DNA from: Lewinellaceae bacterium
Lineage (GTDB): Bacteria; Bacteroidota; Bacteroidia; Chitinophagales; Saprospiraceae
Direction of reading: 5' to 3'
Assembly (NCBI GenBank): GCA_020636405.1
Contig: JACJXW010000008.1
Coordinates: forward strand, 248,001-312,000
Length of the DNA: 64,000 nucleotides
Shown piece after piece: positions 25,572-33,603 of this stretch (position 1 is its first letter; each line of letters opens with the position of its first letter). The position numbers were made by a program, and so were the translations under genes. The notes under the pieces were generated by a model. It had not been told where the DNA came from. It saw only the letters and a program-made list of their open reading frames with translations, and ran no database searches.

Positions 25572-25958
25572 CTAAGCTTTCGCTTTTGTGGGGTCATATT
25601 TAAAGTTAATGTTCAGCCAGATCGAGCGGGCCAGCCGAAAGATGTACACGAAAAATACGGCACATACGGCAATCAGTGTACCGAACGAAGCGGCGGTGCT
25701 CCAGCCCAGTACCCAGTGCAGGAACAGGACGAAGAGGATACAGAACCACCCTGTAAAAATATAGGAAATGAACATGGCGCCGTAATAGAAGCCCGGTTCC
25801 GGCAAAAAGTCCTGTCGGCAGTGGGGGCATTCTTCCTTCATATCAAAGGGCTTGTTAAAGCTGAAAGTCCCCGTGTCAAAAAGGTCTTCTTCGTGGCACT
25901 TGGGGCATTTGAAGTTAAAGATGCTGTAGGCTTTTGTCCCTTTTTTATAAATGCTCAT
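25572..25958 (-). CDS. DUF983 family membrane protein
   Basis: 128 residues. Two CxxC pairs (FKCPKCHEEDLF and CPHCRQDF) form a probable zinc ribbon at the N-terminus, then two membrane helices (FYYGAMFISYIFTGWFCILF and GTLIAVCAVFFVYIFRLAR). The order and length match DUF983, a common Bacteroidota and alphaproteobacterial family of unknown role. Separated by 39 bp from the methyltransferase gene upstream on the same strand, so possibly in one operon with it. Confidence 0.88.
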   Translation of the reverse strand: MSIYKKGTKAYSIFNFKCPKCHEEDLFDTGTFSFNKPFDMKEECPHCRQDFLPEPGFYYGAMFISYIFTGWFCILFVLFLHWVLGWSTAASFGTLIAVCAVFFVYIFRLARSIWLNINFKYDPTKAKA

Positions 25959-25997
25959 GATGGTTGCAATTTAAGCGTCGCGTTAGAAAAGGCAGGT

Positions 25998-26594
25998 TTA
26001 CTCCCGGATTCCCCGCAGGCGCACCAGCCGTGCCGGGCCGCTGTGGTAGGGGCCTTCTGAGAGGGTAGCCTCTGTTTCTTCGAGCAAATGTATGTTTAAT
26101 GGTGAAAAATCGTTTGCCAGTTCTTCTATGCTGAAGAGCATGTCTTCCTGCTTCGGCCCTCCGCTGGCGCGCCCCAGTTGTGCTTTGGAAAAACCTTCCA
26201 GGAGGATAGTCCCTCCCGGTTTCAGAGATTGGATAGCCTGGCGGTGAAGGAACTTACGGATCACTGGAGGAAGGTGAACGAAAAAGAGGCCTACCAGGCT
26301 GAACGCCTCCTCCGGAAAGGAAAAGTTTTCGATCTCGGAGATGTGGTAGTCGATCCGGACTTCCCGTTCCCAGGCCAGGGCTTCTGCTTTTTTTCGGCCC
26401 GATTCACTGTAATCGAAGGCTGTAACCTGCCAGCCAAGGGTGGCGGCAAAAACAGCATTCCTGCCTTCTCCTTCCGCCGGGAACAGCGCCTTGTCGGGAG
26501 GCAGGCCCGGCAGGTGTTCTTTCAGAAAGGAATTGGGCGCCTTGCCGTAGGCGTAGCCGGCCTCACTGTATCGTTGGTTCCAGAATTCTTTCAT
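25998..26594 (-). CDS. Class I SAM-dependent methyltransferase (TehB/thiopurine type)
   Basis: 198 residues. It opens FWNQRYSEAGYAYGKAPNSF, the usual start of TehB/TPMT-like methyltransferases. The SAM-binding motif I is changed to ALFPAEGEGRNAVFAA near residue 36, with acidic motif II VTAFDYSES. The middle (SLVGLFFVHLPP) and LKPGGTILLEGFSK complete the fold. Substrates in this group include tellurite, selenium compounds and thiols; none can be assigned here. Cytosolic. DUF983 follows on the same strand. Confidence 0.85.
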   Translation of the reverse strand: MKEFWNQRYSEAGYAYGKAPNSFLKEHLPGLPPDKALFPAEGEGRNAVFAATLGWQVTAFDYSESGRKKAEALAWEREVRIDYHISEIENFSFPEEAFSLVGLFFVHLPPVIRKFLHRQAIQSLKPGGTILLEGFSKAQLGRASGGPKQEDMLFSIEELANDFSPLNIHLLEETEATLSEGPYHSGPARLVRLRGIRE

Positions 26595-26709
26595 GGTGCT
26601 TTAAAACCAGCTTCCTTCAATGCGGGCTCCGGAAACCAGTCTTCAAAGAAATGTTAAACGCTTTGCTTACTTATCAGGAAAAGGTGCACTCCAAAAAGTG
26701 CCCCGGCTG

Positions 26710-27027
26710 CTACATATTGCATTGGCAATTTTCCAGGCACTCTATGATGAGGGATACATCCCTTTCCTTCAGGGAGTACATCATGCTGCGGCCTTCCCGT
26801 TTGACACTAAGTATACCCTTCAGCCGCATATTCTGAAGGTGATGAGAAGTAAGAGACTGCTCGCTTCCCAGTTTTTCACAGATCTCGGAAACAGAAAGCC
26901 GGGGATATTGCTCCAGCAGATGAATGACCCCCAGCCTAAGTGGATGTGCTACGGTTTTGAGGATGAACGCAATTCGCTCCAGCTTTTCCGCTTCCTTTTC
27001 CTTGAGTATTCCTGTCTTACTTTCCAT
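26710..27027 (-). CDS. ArsR family winged-helix repressor
   Basis: 105 residues. Typical ArsR fold: ERIAFILKTVAHPLRLGVIH, SVSEICEKLGSEQSLTSHHL (recognition helix) and GILSVKREGRSMMYSLKE (wing). The classic CxC metal motif of ArsR/SmtB helix 3 is missing; a pair of cysteines is found only in the last residues (ECLENCQCNM), which might bind metal or sense redox state. A palindrome 13 bp upstream (27040-27055) is a likely autoregulatory operator. Confidence 0.9.
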   Translation of the reverse strand: MESKTGILKEKEAEKLERIAFILKTVAHPLRLGVIHLLEQYPRLSVSEICEKLGSEQSLTSHHLQNMRLKGILSVKREGRSMMYSLKERDVSLIIECLENCQCNM

Positions 27028-27039
27028 AATTGCAAAGAT

Positions 27040-27055
27040 ATGAATATATGTTCAT
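27040..27055. promoter_or_regulatory. Probable ArsR operator palindrome
   Basis: ATGAATATATGTTCAT agrees with its reverse complement at 14 of 16 positions. It sits 12 bp upstream of the ArsR start codon, the position and AT-rich form expected for ArsR/SmtB operators. Confidence 0.55.
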
Positions 27056-27199
27056 GAAACAAAGCATGAGGAGTAAAGGTTGAGTGCATCGGCAGCGCCA
27101 GTTTTATGCGGCGTACAACAAAAAGCCGCAAACCGCTGGAACCTCAACCCGGCTTCGGTTTGACGCATTCGAAAATAATGGGCTGCAGGCGAAAAAAAG

Positions 27200-27508
27200 C
27201 TACCAGAGAAACCAGCGTTCCAGTAGCCCCTGCAGTTTCTTGCGGGGCTTTACCGACAACGGCCGTATTGCCGTTTGGGTGCCAATACTGGCCCAGGCGT
27301 TGTATTCTCCGGGGGGAAGGTGGCCGATGTTGAGCGGAACATCGTTATCGCCTTTCTGGAGTGAAAATTGTTGATGAATGAAGGTACGGCCCAAGCTGTC
27401 TAACAGGTCAATGGTTAGGACACAGGATTGGGGGCAGTAACAGTGCAGTGTAGCCTTCTCTTGATGTTGATTGTCCAGGGATAGTTTCCCAATTTTTGCC
27501 TCTGTCAT
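27200..27508 (-). CDS. Small beta-rich protein, unknown
   Basis: 102 residues from ATG 27508 (MTEAKIGKLSLDNQ). The pattern of alternating strands (ATLHCYCPQSCVLTIDLLDS, FIHQQFSLQKGDNDVPLNIG, LPPGEYNAWASIG) matches the C-terminal sorting-like or PepSY/T9SS A-type beta sandwich motif seen in Bacteroidota, but there is no signal peptide. It contains CYCPQSC, possibly a metal site or disulphide. Function unknown. Confidence 0.55.
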   Translation of the reverse strand: MTEAKIGKLSLDNQHQEKATLHCYCPQSCVLTIDLLDSLGRTFIHQQFSLQKGDNDVPLNIGHLPPGEYNAWASIGTQTAIRPLSVKPRKKLQGLLERWFLW

Positions 27509-27667
27509 TATACGCTTTCTGAAAACTTGAAATAATATGGGAAAATTGCGAGTAGGTTGTAATAAAGGCAGTAAATACAAAACAGGGCTACTATGGTTCG
27601 ATTCTCACAGTGTGTACAAAGGTAAGACGTAAATTAAGTAAAAAAGTTACTTTTCTGTAAAAAAACT

Positions 27668-28360
27668 TCATTTCCCGGTTTCTTCCAGAAAGTTTTGGAT
27701 GTCCTTCATTGTTCCGAAAAGGACCAGGATATCATTGGATTGAAAGGCCATGTCGGGTTGAGGAACTCCCACAACTTCATTGCGTTCCACTTTGATACCC
27801 AATAGGTTGCGCCGTTCCTGTTTTTTGAGTATCGTAACAATACTGATGCCGTATTTCTCTCTCAGGCCGGCCTCTGCTACCGTGATCCCTTCCAGGCTGG
27901 AAGGCAGGTTGGTTTCTACGATCTCGAACTTGTTGTCCAGGACCAGGGTGCGCAATGCCCCGTCAACGGTCAGGCGGGTGGCCAATTGGTCGGCGAAATC
28001 CGCTTCCGGGTGGATGATGTCCTTGATCCCCATAGCTTCCAGGATGGTATGGTGTACCGGGGATATCGCCCGGCTGATGATCTTGGTGTTGCAGTACTTT
28101 TTAATCAGGGCGGTGGTGGTCACTGAGGCTCCGATATCTTCGCCGATGCTTATGATCACCACATCGGTATCGGATAAAGGCAGGCGCTGAATGGCCAGTT
28201 CGTCCGTTGTATCCATGCAAATGGTATGGGTAAGCTTGTCCTGGAACATATTGACGATGCTCATATCCCTGTCTACGCCCAAGACCTCGTGGCCGTCTTC
28301 AACCAGGCGAAGGCCCAGGGTAGATCCAAAATTGCCCATGCCGATAATGATGAATTTCAT
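27668..28360 (-). CDS. Potassium uptake regulatory subunit, TrkA/KtrA type
   Basis: 230 residues. An RCK_N Rossmann domain at the start (IIIGMGNFGSTLGLRLVEDG with the GxGxxG turn) and an RCK_C domain in the last 80 residues (LLGIKVERNEVVGVPQPD). It is the cytosolic nucleotide-sensing gate of the TrkH/KtrB channel encoded 13 bp upstream on the same strand. Single RCK pair, as in KtrA, rather than the doubled TrkA of enterobacteria. Confidence 0.93.
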   Translation of the reverse strand: MKFIIIGMGNFGSTLGLRLVEDGHEVLGVDRDMSIVNMFQDKLTHTICMDTTDELAIQRLPLSDTDVVIISIGEDIGASVTTTALIKKYCNTKIISRAISPVHHTILEAMGIKDIIHPEADFADQLATRLTVDGALRTLVLDNKFEIVETNLPSSLEGITVAEAGLREKYGISIVTILKKQERRNLLGIKVERNEVVGVPQPDMAFQSNDILVLFGTMKDIQNFLEETGK

Positions 28361-28373
28361 AGGTGGCTTTTCG

Positions 28374-30131
28374 TTAGTTAATTAAAATATCCTCCTCCGG
28401 ATAGCGGAGCGGGTTGTGCCGGCGCGGGGCAAACTGCCGCGCAATGCCAGTCAGCAAAGTCAGAAAACTGACCCTGCCCACAAACATGGCCATGACCAGG
28501 GCTAATTTACTGGGCGCGGACAGGCTTGCCGTGATCCCCATGCTCAGCCCGACTGTGCTGTAGGCGGAAATACATTCAAAGGCAATGGGCATTAACCCCA
28601 GGTGCCCATCGAAAAAGATCACCATAAAAATGGCGCCTCCAATGCCCAGTATAGACAACAGGATCACAGCCGTTGCTCGTTGCAGCGCCTGTGCCGGTAT
28701 TTGTTTCCATCCGAAAACGATGCGGTCCTGCCCCAGTATTTGCCGGTAGATGTTCATCAGCGTCAGCGCAAAAGTAGTGGTTTTGATCCCGCCGCCGGTA
28801 GAACCGGGGGATGCGCCGACCCACATCAGCAGGAAGTACACCATTAACGTAGGCAGGGCCAGCGCCGCTGTATCGACCGTATTGAACCCCGCCGTTCGGG
28901 TTGTCACCGAACCGAAAAAAGCTGTAGCAAGCTTGCCCCAGCCGCTGTGCCCCGCCAGCGTGTTGTCGTACTCCAGCACGTAAAAAGCCGCAGTGCCTGC
29001 GAGCAGGAGAGCGAGGCTTGTGATCAGGACGATACGGGTATTGGTGGTGATGACGGGTTTCCGGTAGATGATATCTCTCCCTCTTTTAAACAGGCGCTGA
29101 TACTGGGCCCGCAGGATCGTCTTCAGGTAGCTGTAGTAGTTGATGAAAACGCTGTATCCAATTCCTCCCAGGATGATGAGCACAGCGATTACCATATGCA
29201 GGCTGTAGTTGTAGCGAAACCCTTCTTCGTAGAGCGAATTGCTCAGGGTAGAGAAGCCGGCGTTGCCGAAGGCCGAGATGGCATGAAAGATGGCAAAGAA
29301 CACCCGCCCGCCCTGCCCGCCTGCCCCCGGGCTCAGGCAATAATAGATGCAGACGGCTCCCAGGGCTTCAATTACAAAGGTAAAGGTGACGATCTTGACC
29401 AGCGTCTTAAACGTGTCGCCGATGTCGTTGGCATTGATCATGTCCTTGAGCATCAATCGGTTGCGGTAAGAACCGTAACCCTGGAAGAACAAGCCGAACA
29501 GGTTGGTGAACGTAAGCATACCCAGCGCGCCCAATTGTATGAGCAGCAGGATAATGAATTGGCCAAATAAAGTGAACTCCCGCCCCGTATCCAATACAAC
29601 CAGGCCTGTAACGCACACGGCGCTGGTCGCAGTGAATAAGGCGTCGACAAAGGAAATGCCGGCCGGCGTAGCCAATGGCAGCAACAGCAGCATGGTCCCC
29701 ATGCAGACCAACAGGAAAAAGCTCAAAACAAAAGCCAGTGCCGGGTGCAGGGTCTGTCTTTCTATGGCATAGACACGCGCCGAAATATCGAGCGCCGCCA
29801 GCAGGAGGACCAACCCTGCCGTTGGCCGGACGAACTCCTTGCGGAAGAAGGAATATTCCAACAGGTTGAGCAGCGCCAGTACCACAAGGCTTCCGGCGGC
29901 GGCGAGTATGATGTACCGGCTGGCCTGCCAGGTGCGCGAAGGCGCCGGAAGGGAACTTATGATGTGCCGAATTCGGACAAAGAAGAGCAGTCCATATGCA
30001 AGGTAAAAAGTATCGGTGATGAACTGATGCCAGTAGTTGTTGCGAAAGCCGAAATCAAAAACGAGGGCCGTGAAAGCGAGGATGCTTCCAATAAAGAGCA
30101 GGCGGTCCTGAAAAAAAGGCTTTCTTTTCAT
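28374..30131 (-). CDS. TrkH/KtrB family potassium transporter
   Basis: 585 residues from ATG 30131 (MKRKPFFQDRLLFIG); the upstream extension is rejected. An extra N-terminal membrane section of about 150 residues precedes the four-repeat pore. The conserved pore segments are seen as FTATSAVCVTGLVVLDTG, FHAISAFGNAGFSTL, TTRTAGFNTVD and ECISAYSTVGLSMGI; their glycines form the selectivity filter. It imports potassium across the inner membrane together with the RCK protein encoded downstream. Operon of two. Confidence 0.93.
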   Translation of the reverse strand: MKRKPFFQDRLLFIGSILAFTALVFDFGFRNNYWHQFITDTFYLAYGLLFFVRIRHIISSLPAPSRTWQASRYIILAAAGSLVVLALLNLLEYSFFRKEFVRPTAGLVLLLAALDISARVYAIERQTLHPALAFVLSFFLLVCMGTMLLLLPLATPAGISFVDALFTATSAVCVTGLVVLDTGREFTLFGQFIILLLIQLGALGMLTFTNLFGLFFQGYGSYRNRLMLKDMINANDIGDTFKTLVKIVTFTFVIEALGAVCIYYCLSPGAGGQGGRVFFAIFHAISAFGNAGFSTLSNSLYEEGFRYNYSLHMVIAVLIILGGIGYSVFINYYSYLKTILRAQYQRLFKRGRDIIYRKPVITTNTRIVLITSLALLLAGTAAFYVLEYDNTLAGHSGWGKLATAFFGSVTTRTAGFNTVDTAALALPTLMVYFLLMWVGASPGSTGGGIKTTTFALTLMNIYRQILGQDRIVFGWKQIPAQALQRATAVILLSILGIGGAIFMVIFFDGHLGLMPIAFECISAYSTVGLSMGITASLSAPSKLALVMAMFVGRVSFLTLLTGIARQFAPRRHNPLRYPEEDILIN

Positions 30132-30290
30132 GCTACAGGGAATGGCCCGGGTTTTGTGGCATGAAGGTAAGGGAAAAGAAAGGGCGGGGCAAGCCGGCAA
30201 GAGTACAATTTTCCGATGATGGAACTCAGGTGTCCATGCAGGTATACCTGAAAAAATATTTGGCAGGAGGCCTTTGAAAAGGAACAATAA

Positions 30291-30322
30291 AAAAAGCCCG
30301 GCTGTAAAAACAACCGGGCTTT
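30291..30322 (-). terminator. Rho-independent terminator (of a lost tRNA gene)
   Basis: On the minus strand AAAGCCCGGTTG, TTTTTA loop, CAGCCGGGCTTT and a T-run. It directly follows the tRNA 3' remnant at 30323-30345, so it is probably the original terminator of that tRNA gene. It may also protect trkH from read-through. Confidence 0.85.
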
Positions 30323-30345
30323 GTGCCCAGGACAGGACTCGAATT
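30323..30345 (-). tRNA. 3' end of a tRNA gene (likely tRNA-Leu), rest missing: probable attachment site
   Basis: The minus strand reads AATTCGAGTCCTGTCCTGGG then CAC. It contains the T-loop (TTCGAGT), the 3' half of the T-stem (CCTGT), the acceptor strand CCTGGGC and discriminator A. Upstream bases (TACAA) do not form the 5' half of the T-stem, so the tRNA match stops at the T-loop, the usual cross-over region for tyrosine recombinases. GCCCAGG-starting tRNAs with this T-arm are typically tRNA-Leu in Bacteroidota. This is what remains when an island integrates into the 3' end of a tRNA gene; the island would be to the right. Confidence 0.6.
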
Positions 30346-30558
30346 GTAGTTTGTTAAGCGCTGATTTTCAGGGAGTTGTTAGTTTGTAGATTTTTATACG
30401 TGTCAAATAGGGTGGCAGAATAGGAGGGAGGCCCTTTCCCTGGCTACGCCAATGAAGGGTGTGGTGCGGCTACGACACGGCGCGTGAAAAATAAAATACT
30501 GCCCCATAGATAAGGAACCATTCCCAACCCGAAGTTTGTTTTCAGTCGAAAAGCCAAA

Positions 30559-30779
30559 GTGGGGATACAATACTGCTCCGACCTGCACCTCGGACTTTTT
30601 GCGTGGAAAAAACCTGGTTTGTCACCGCTTCTGATGTTGCTGTCTGGGTTTACGGGCACAGCCACCGTAACCTTCCTGGGTTTGAGATCAACGGCACGCG
30701 GATGCTGACCAATCAACTCGGGTATGTAGGGTGGGGGGAGCATAAGACGTTCCAAAGAGATAAGGTGGTTGAAATTTAA
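30559..30779 (+). pseudogene. Decayed metallophosphoesterase
   Basis: The frame at 30559 reads VGIQYCSDLHLGLF, the N-terminal metal-binding start of calcineurin-like phosphoesterases. A different frame then gives the C-terminal end: VWVYGHSHRNLPGFEINGTR, MLTNQLGYV, and FQRDKVVEI with TAA at 30777-30779. The middle (about 200 residues) is deleted and the frame shifted. No function is expected. Confidence 0.7.
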
Positions 30780-30789
30780 TGGCAAGATA

Positions 30790-31371
30790 ATGAAAGTGAA
30801 AAACGAAGACAAAACGCTGCTGCTGATCCTCGACTTGGATGAAACGCTGATCTATGCTACCGAAGAACCGTTGGAGTGGGAGGCAGACTTTCGGGTAGGT
30901 CATTATCACGTCTATCAAAGGCCTTTTCTCCAGGAGTTTATTCGTGGTGTCAGAGAGGAGTATCAGTTGGCAGTGTGGTCGTCAGCGACGGATGATTATG
31001 TAGAAGATATGGTTCACCACATTTTCGGCGAAGAGCCTGGGTTGGAGTTTGCCTGGGGCAGGAGCCGGTGTACCTACCGGAGGAACCTACAATTTGAGGA
31101 TTTCAGAGATACCGAGCAGGACCACCATTACCTCAAACCCCTCAAGAAAGTAAGGCGTAGAGGGTACGTCCTGGAGCGCATCCTGGTAGTGGATGACACG
31201 CAGCAAAAACTGAAACGAAACTACGGCAACGCTATTTACGTCCGGGAATACCGGGGAAATCCTGAGGACCGGGAACTGGAATTATTGCTGGAATACCTCA
31301 AGCAATTGAAGGAAGCCGTCAATGTCCGGAAAGTGGAAAAGCGGGGTTGGTGGTTGCAGGTGGGAGGGTGA
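30790..31371 (+). CDS. HAD phosphatase of FCP1/NLI-interacting type
   Basis: 193 residues from ATG 30790 (a TTG 21 bases earlier is possible). The catalytic motif LILDLDETLIYA carries the DxDxT nucleophile pair. YQRPFLQEFIRGVREEYQLA and WSSATDDYVEDMV (motif II) follow, and ILVVDDTQQKLKRNYGNAIY provides the motif III aspartates. This is the NIF/FCP1 branch of the HAD fold, common in eukaryotes as protein phosphatases and also present in Bacteroidota with unknown targets. The 5' side abuts a phosphoesterase pseudogene; an IS3 element lies 11 bp after its stop. Confidence 0.85.
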   Translation: MKVKNEDKTLLLILDLDETLIYATEEPLEWEADFRVGHYHVYQRPFLQEFIRGVREEYQLAVWSSATDDYVEDMVHHIFGEEPGLEFAWGRSRCTYRRNLQFEDFRDTEQDHHYLKPLKKVRRRGYVLERILVVDDTQQKLKRNYGNAIYVREYRGNPEDRELELLLEYLKQLKEAVNVRKVEKRGWWLQVGG

Positions 31372-31446
31372 GGTTGTGTCCACGCCTGAAATAGGTTGAC
31401 AAAAAGGGAGTTGAAAAGTCAACTCAAAAAACCTAAATTAAGGCGT

Positions 31447-31860
31447 ATGAACAAGTCAAAAAAAAGCCGAAAGTACAAACGGGAACGACGTTACTTCAGC
31501 GAAGATTTTCGCCGTGCCCGCGTTAAAGAATATGAAGAAGGCCAAGTGACAGTCCGCGAAATTTGCCGGGCTTATGGTGTAAGCGACAATGCTGTTTACA
31601 AGTGGATACGCAAGTATTCGGCCCACTATCAAAAAGGTATTGTCAAGGTAGTGGAAGAAAAAAGCGAGTCCAAAAAACGGCTGGCTTTAGAAAAAAAAGT
31701 CCAGGAACTGGAACAGTTTATCGGCCAGCAACAGGTTCAGATCAAGTACTATGAAAAGCTGCTGGAGATAGCCCAGGAGCGCTATAATGTGAATTTTGAA
31801 AAAAACTCCGAGTGGAAGTTCTTGAATGGTTCTTCTTCCATCGATGCCAACACGCTTTGA
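31447..31860 (+). CDS. IS3-family transposase OrfA
   Basis: 137 residues. Basic N-terminus (KSRKYKRERRYFSEDFRRAR), helix-turn-helix (VREICRAYGVSDNAVYKWIR) that binds the IS ends, then a long leucine-zipper helix (ALEKKVQELEQFIGQQQVQI). The slippery heptamer AAAAAAC (31800-31806) in its last part lets ribosomes move back one base into orfB to make the full transposase; termination at 31860 gives OrfA alone, usually a regulator of transposition. Confidence 0.9.
   Translation: MNKSKKSRKYKRERRYFSEDFRRARVKEYEEGQVTVREICRAYGVSDNAVYKWIRKYSAHYQKGIVKVVEEKSESKKRLALEKKVQELEQFIGQQQVQIKYYEKLLEIAQERYNVNFEKNSEWKFLNGSSSIDANTL
31800..31806 (+). promoter_or_regulatory. Programmed -1 frameshift site
   Basis: A AAA AAC in the orfA frame. 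The orfB frame has a TGA at 31797-31799 and opens exactly at the heptamer, so the fusion can only form by slipping here. Known type of signal in the IS3 family. Confidence 0.75.
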
Positions 31861-32729
31861 CTATGGAATCGTTATACAAGCAAGTGGGCATCAGCCGCCA
31901 AGGCTTCCACAAACACCGAAGCAAGATTTCGGCCCAGGCGCACCTGGAGGAGCAACTTGTCCAGCGGGCTAAACACCACCGCCAGACACATGTTCGCATG
32001 GGCGCCCGGCCTCTATATGCCATGATGAGCTCCACCGAGCCTGATGCCTTTTTAGAGGGCATCGGCAGAGACAAGTTCGAAGAAATCCTTATCGGCAACG
32101 GGCTTAGCGTCCAGCCGGTTCGGATCTTCCACAAGACAACTTACTCCGGAGCTTTTCGCTTTCCTAACCTCGTTGAAGGCCTGGAAATCAAGGGCCTCAA
32201 CCAGGTTTGGGTAAGCGACTTGACCTATTACCGCCTGCTGGATGGGTGGGCATACCTGACTTTTATCCTGGATTTATATTCCAGGAGGTGCTTGGGTTAT
32301 GCCTTGTCTGAAACCTTGATTACCGAACAGACTACCATGCCAGCTTTGAAAATGGCTCTAAAAAACAGAGGCGTTCAAAGTTATGACAACCGGCTCTTGT
32401 TCCATTCCGATGGAGGAGGGCAGTATTATGACAAAGGGTTTTTAGGACTGCTAAGCCAATACCACATCCGTTCTTCCATGGCCGAGTGTGTGTATGAAAA
32501 CCCGCATATGGAACGCTTTCATGGCACGGCCAAAAATGATTACTTGATCCCCTGGGGAGTAAACTCGGTAGCTAAACTCCGAAAAGAACTGCCCAGGTTC
32601 GTTTATCTTTATAATCATATCAGGCCCCACCAAAGCTTGAACTATAAAACGCCAGTGGCTTTTGAACAATTTGTCCAACAAATTCCGCTCTGTCAAAGGC
32701 CTTTGGTGTTATTCAAAAAACTAACCTAA
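31812..32729 (+). CDS. IS3-family transposase OrfB (DDE integrase)
   Basis: 305 residues from a GTG, but mainly expressed as the OrfAB fusion. An HTH_21-like N-terminal part (VGISRQGFHKHRSKI) precedes the rve integrase domain with the catalytic acids: D in VWVSDLTYYRL, D in LLFHSDGGGQYYD and E in ENPHMERFHGTAKND. HQSLNYKTPVAFEQF is the usual family end. All three acids are present, so the element looks active. Confidence 0.92.
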   Translation: MEVLEWFFFHRCQHALTMESLYKQVGISRQGFHKHRSKISAQAHLEEQLVQRAKHHRQTHVRMGARPLYAMMSSTEPDAFLEGIGRDKFEEILIGNGLSVQPVRIFHKTTYSGAFRFPNLVEGLEIKGLNQVWVSDLTYYRLLDGWAYLTFILDLYSRRCLGYALSETLITEQTTMPALKMALKNRGVQSYDNRLLFHSDGGGQYYDKGFLGLLSQYHIRSSMAECVYENPHMERFHGTAKNDYLIPWGVNSVAKLRKELPRFVYLYNHIRPHQSLNYKTPVAFEQFVQQIPLCQRPLVLFKKLT

Positions 32730-33014
32730 TTTATAATCATTCTATGAGTTGAATCTAAACTCCTTCGATGTCAACCTATGTCAGGCGCCCACATTGTCGG
32801 CGTAACCATCTTGATGTTGTGCTTTTCCACAGTCTATTCCAAGTCAACCGGAAACTCTGGATTTTTGGTTGAACAGATGCAAAATTGGAGAATAGGATTG
32901 GAAAAGTTACTCTATGGGGATGTAAACAGGGAATAATTTGTCATCAAAAAGTTTAATTTATTTATTTTTTAAACTAAATTGCGTATTGTTTTTTCTTTAC
33001 AAGCCCATGGTGAT

Positions 33015-33566
33015 ATGTTCCCCAATTTAACCCCTCCAAAAGCAAGCCGGCCGGCGGCGGAACCAGGCCGGCAGCCAGGCCATAATGGCTGGTTTATTTT
33101 GGCAGTTTTGGTTGTATTGGGGTGTTTGGGACTGGGAGTCTGGTTAATCCAGGAAAGCTCTCCGGAGCCACCGTTCTATTATGACGATTATGGCAACCCT
33201 CAGGCTCAACCCGGCAGGCTGAAAAAAATGCAAAGGGAACTAGATAAGTTGGATGAAGCCGAACAGTATGTGTTGGTGGCTACTGAGCCTGGCTGGTATC
33301 CTTGTTTTAATTGCCCGGATACGACACATATCTATTTGTTACTAGGGGAAATATGGAAAATTGGGGTGACGACCAATGGGCCGAGCCGATACCCAAAGTC
33401 CTTTTACAAAGAAAATAAGCTGCAATATATTTACCAGTTTAAAGGAACGTTGCAGGAATGTCTTCGGGAAGAAAAGAAGAGGATCTATCATTATCCAATT
33501 TTGCCGGAAAACATAAAGAGGAAGAAGCCTATCCTTCGTCCACCCGGAAACAAAAAAGATTCGTAA
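33015..33566 (+). CDS. Membrane-anchored protein with GIY-YIG-like C-terminal domain
   Basis: 183 residues from ATG 33015. A proline-rich cytoplasmic start is followed by one membrane helix (WFILAVLVVLGCLGLGVWLI, about residues 26-45). After a linker (MQRELDKLDEAEQYVLVAT) comes WYPCFNCPDTTHIYLLLGE, then IWKIGVTTNGPSRYPKSFY. The IYLLxGxIWKIGVT and Arg/Tyr spacing recall GIY-YIG nucleases. The ending (ECLREEKKRIYHYPILPENI, LRPPGNKKDS) resembles toxin tips of Bacteroidota polymorphic toxins as I remember them. The topology predicts the domain outside the membrane. No immunity gene is recognised beside it. Nuclease role is inferred, not shown. Confidence 0.5.
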   Translation: MFPNLTPPKASRPAAEPGRQPGHNGWFILAVLVVLGCLGLGVWLIQESSPEPPFYYDDYGNPQAQPGRLKKMQRELDKLDEAEQYVLVATEPGWYPCFNCPDTTHIYLLLGEIWKIGVTTNGPSRYPKSFYKENKLQYIYQFKGTLQECLREEKKRIYHYPILPENIKRKKPILRPPGNKKDS

Positions 33567-33603
33567 CTTGGAAAGGAACCGAAAAAGAGAATCGAACGCC
33601 ATC

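Larger units (their letters stand above)
31383..32787 (+). mobile_element. IS3-family insertion sequence, apparently complete
   Basis: About 1.4 kb. Terminal inverted repeats of ~30 bp: left 31383-31412 (CGCCTGAAATAGGTTGACA...), right 32758-32787 (reverse complement CGCCTGACATAGGTTGACA...), matching at most positions including a shared GGAGTT. It contains orfA and orfB with a -1 frameshift signal. No convincing target duplication is visible immediately outside the repeats, so exact ends may be off by a few bases. Confidence 0.88.

Noticed and set aside
31383..32787. Target-site duplication of the IS3 element
   Set aside because: Flanks just outside the inverted repeats do not match as direct repeats, so no duplication is claimed.
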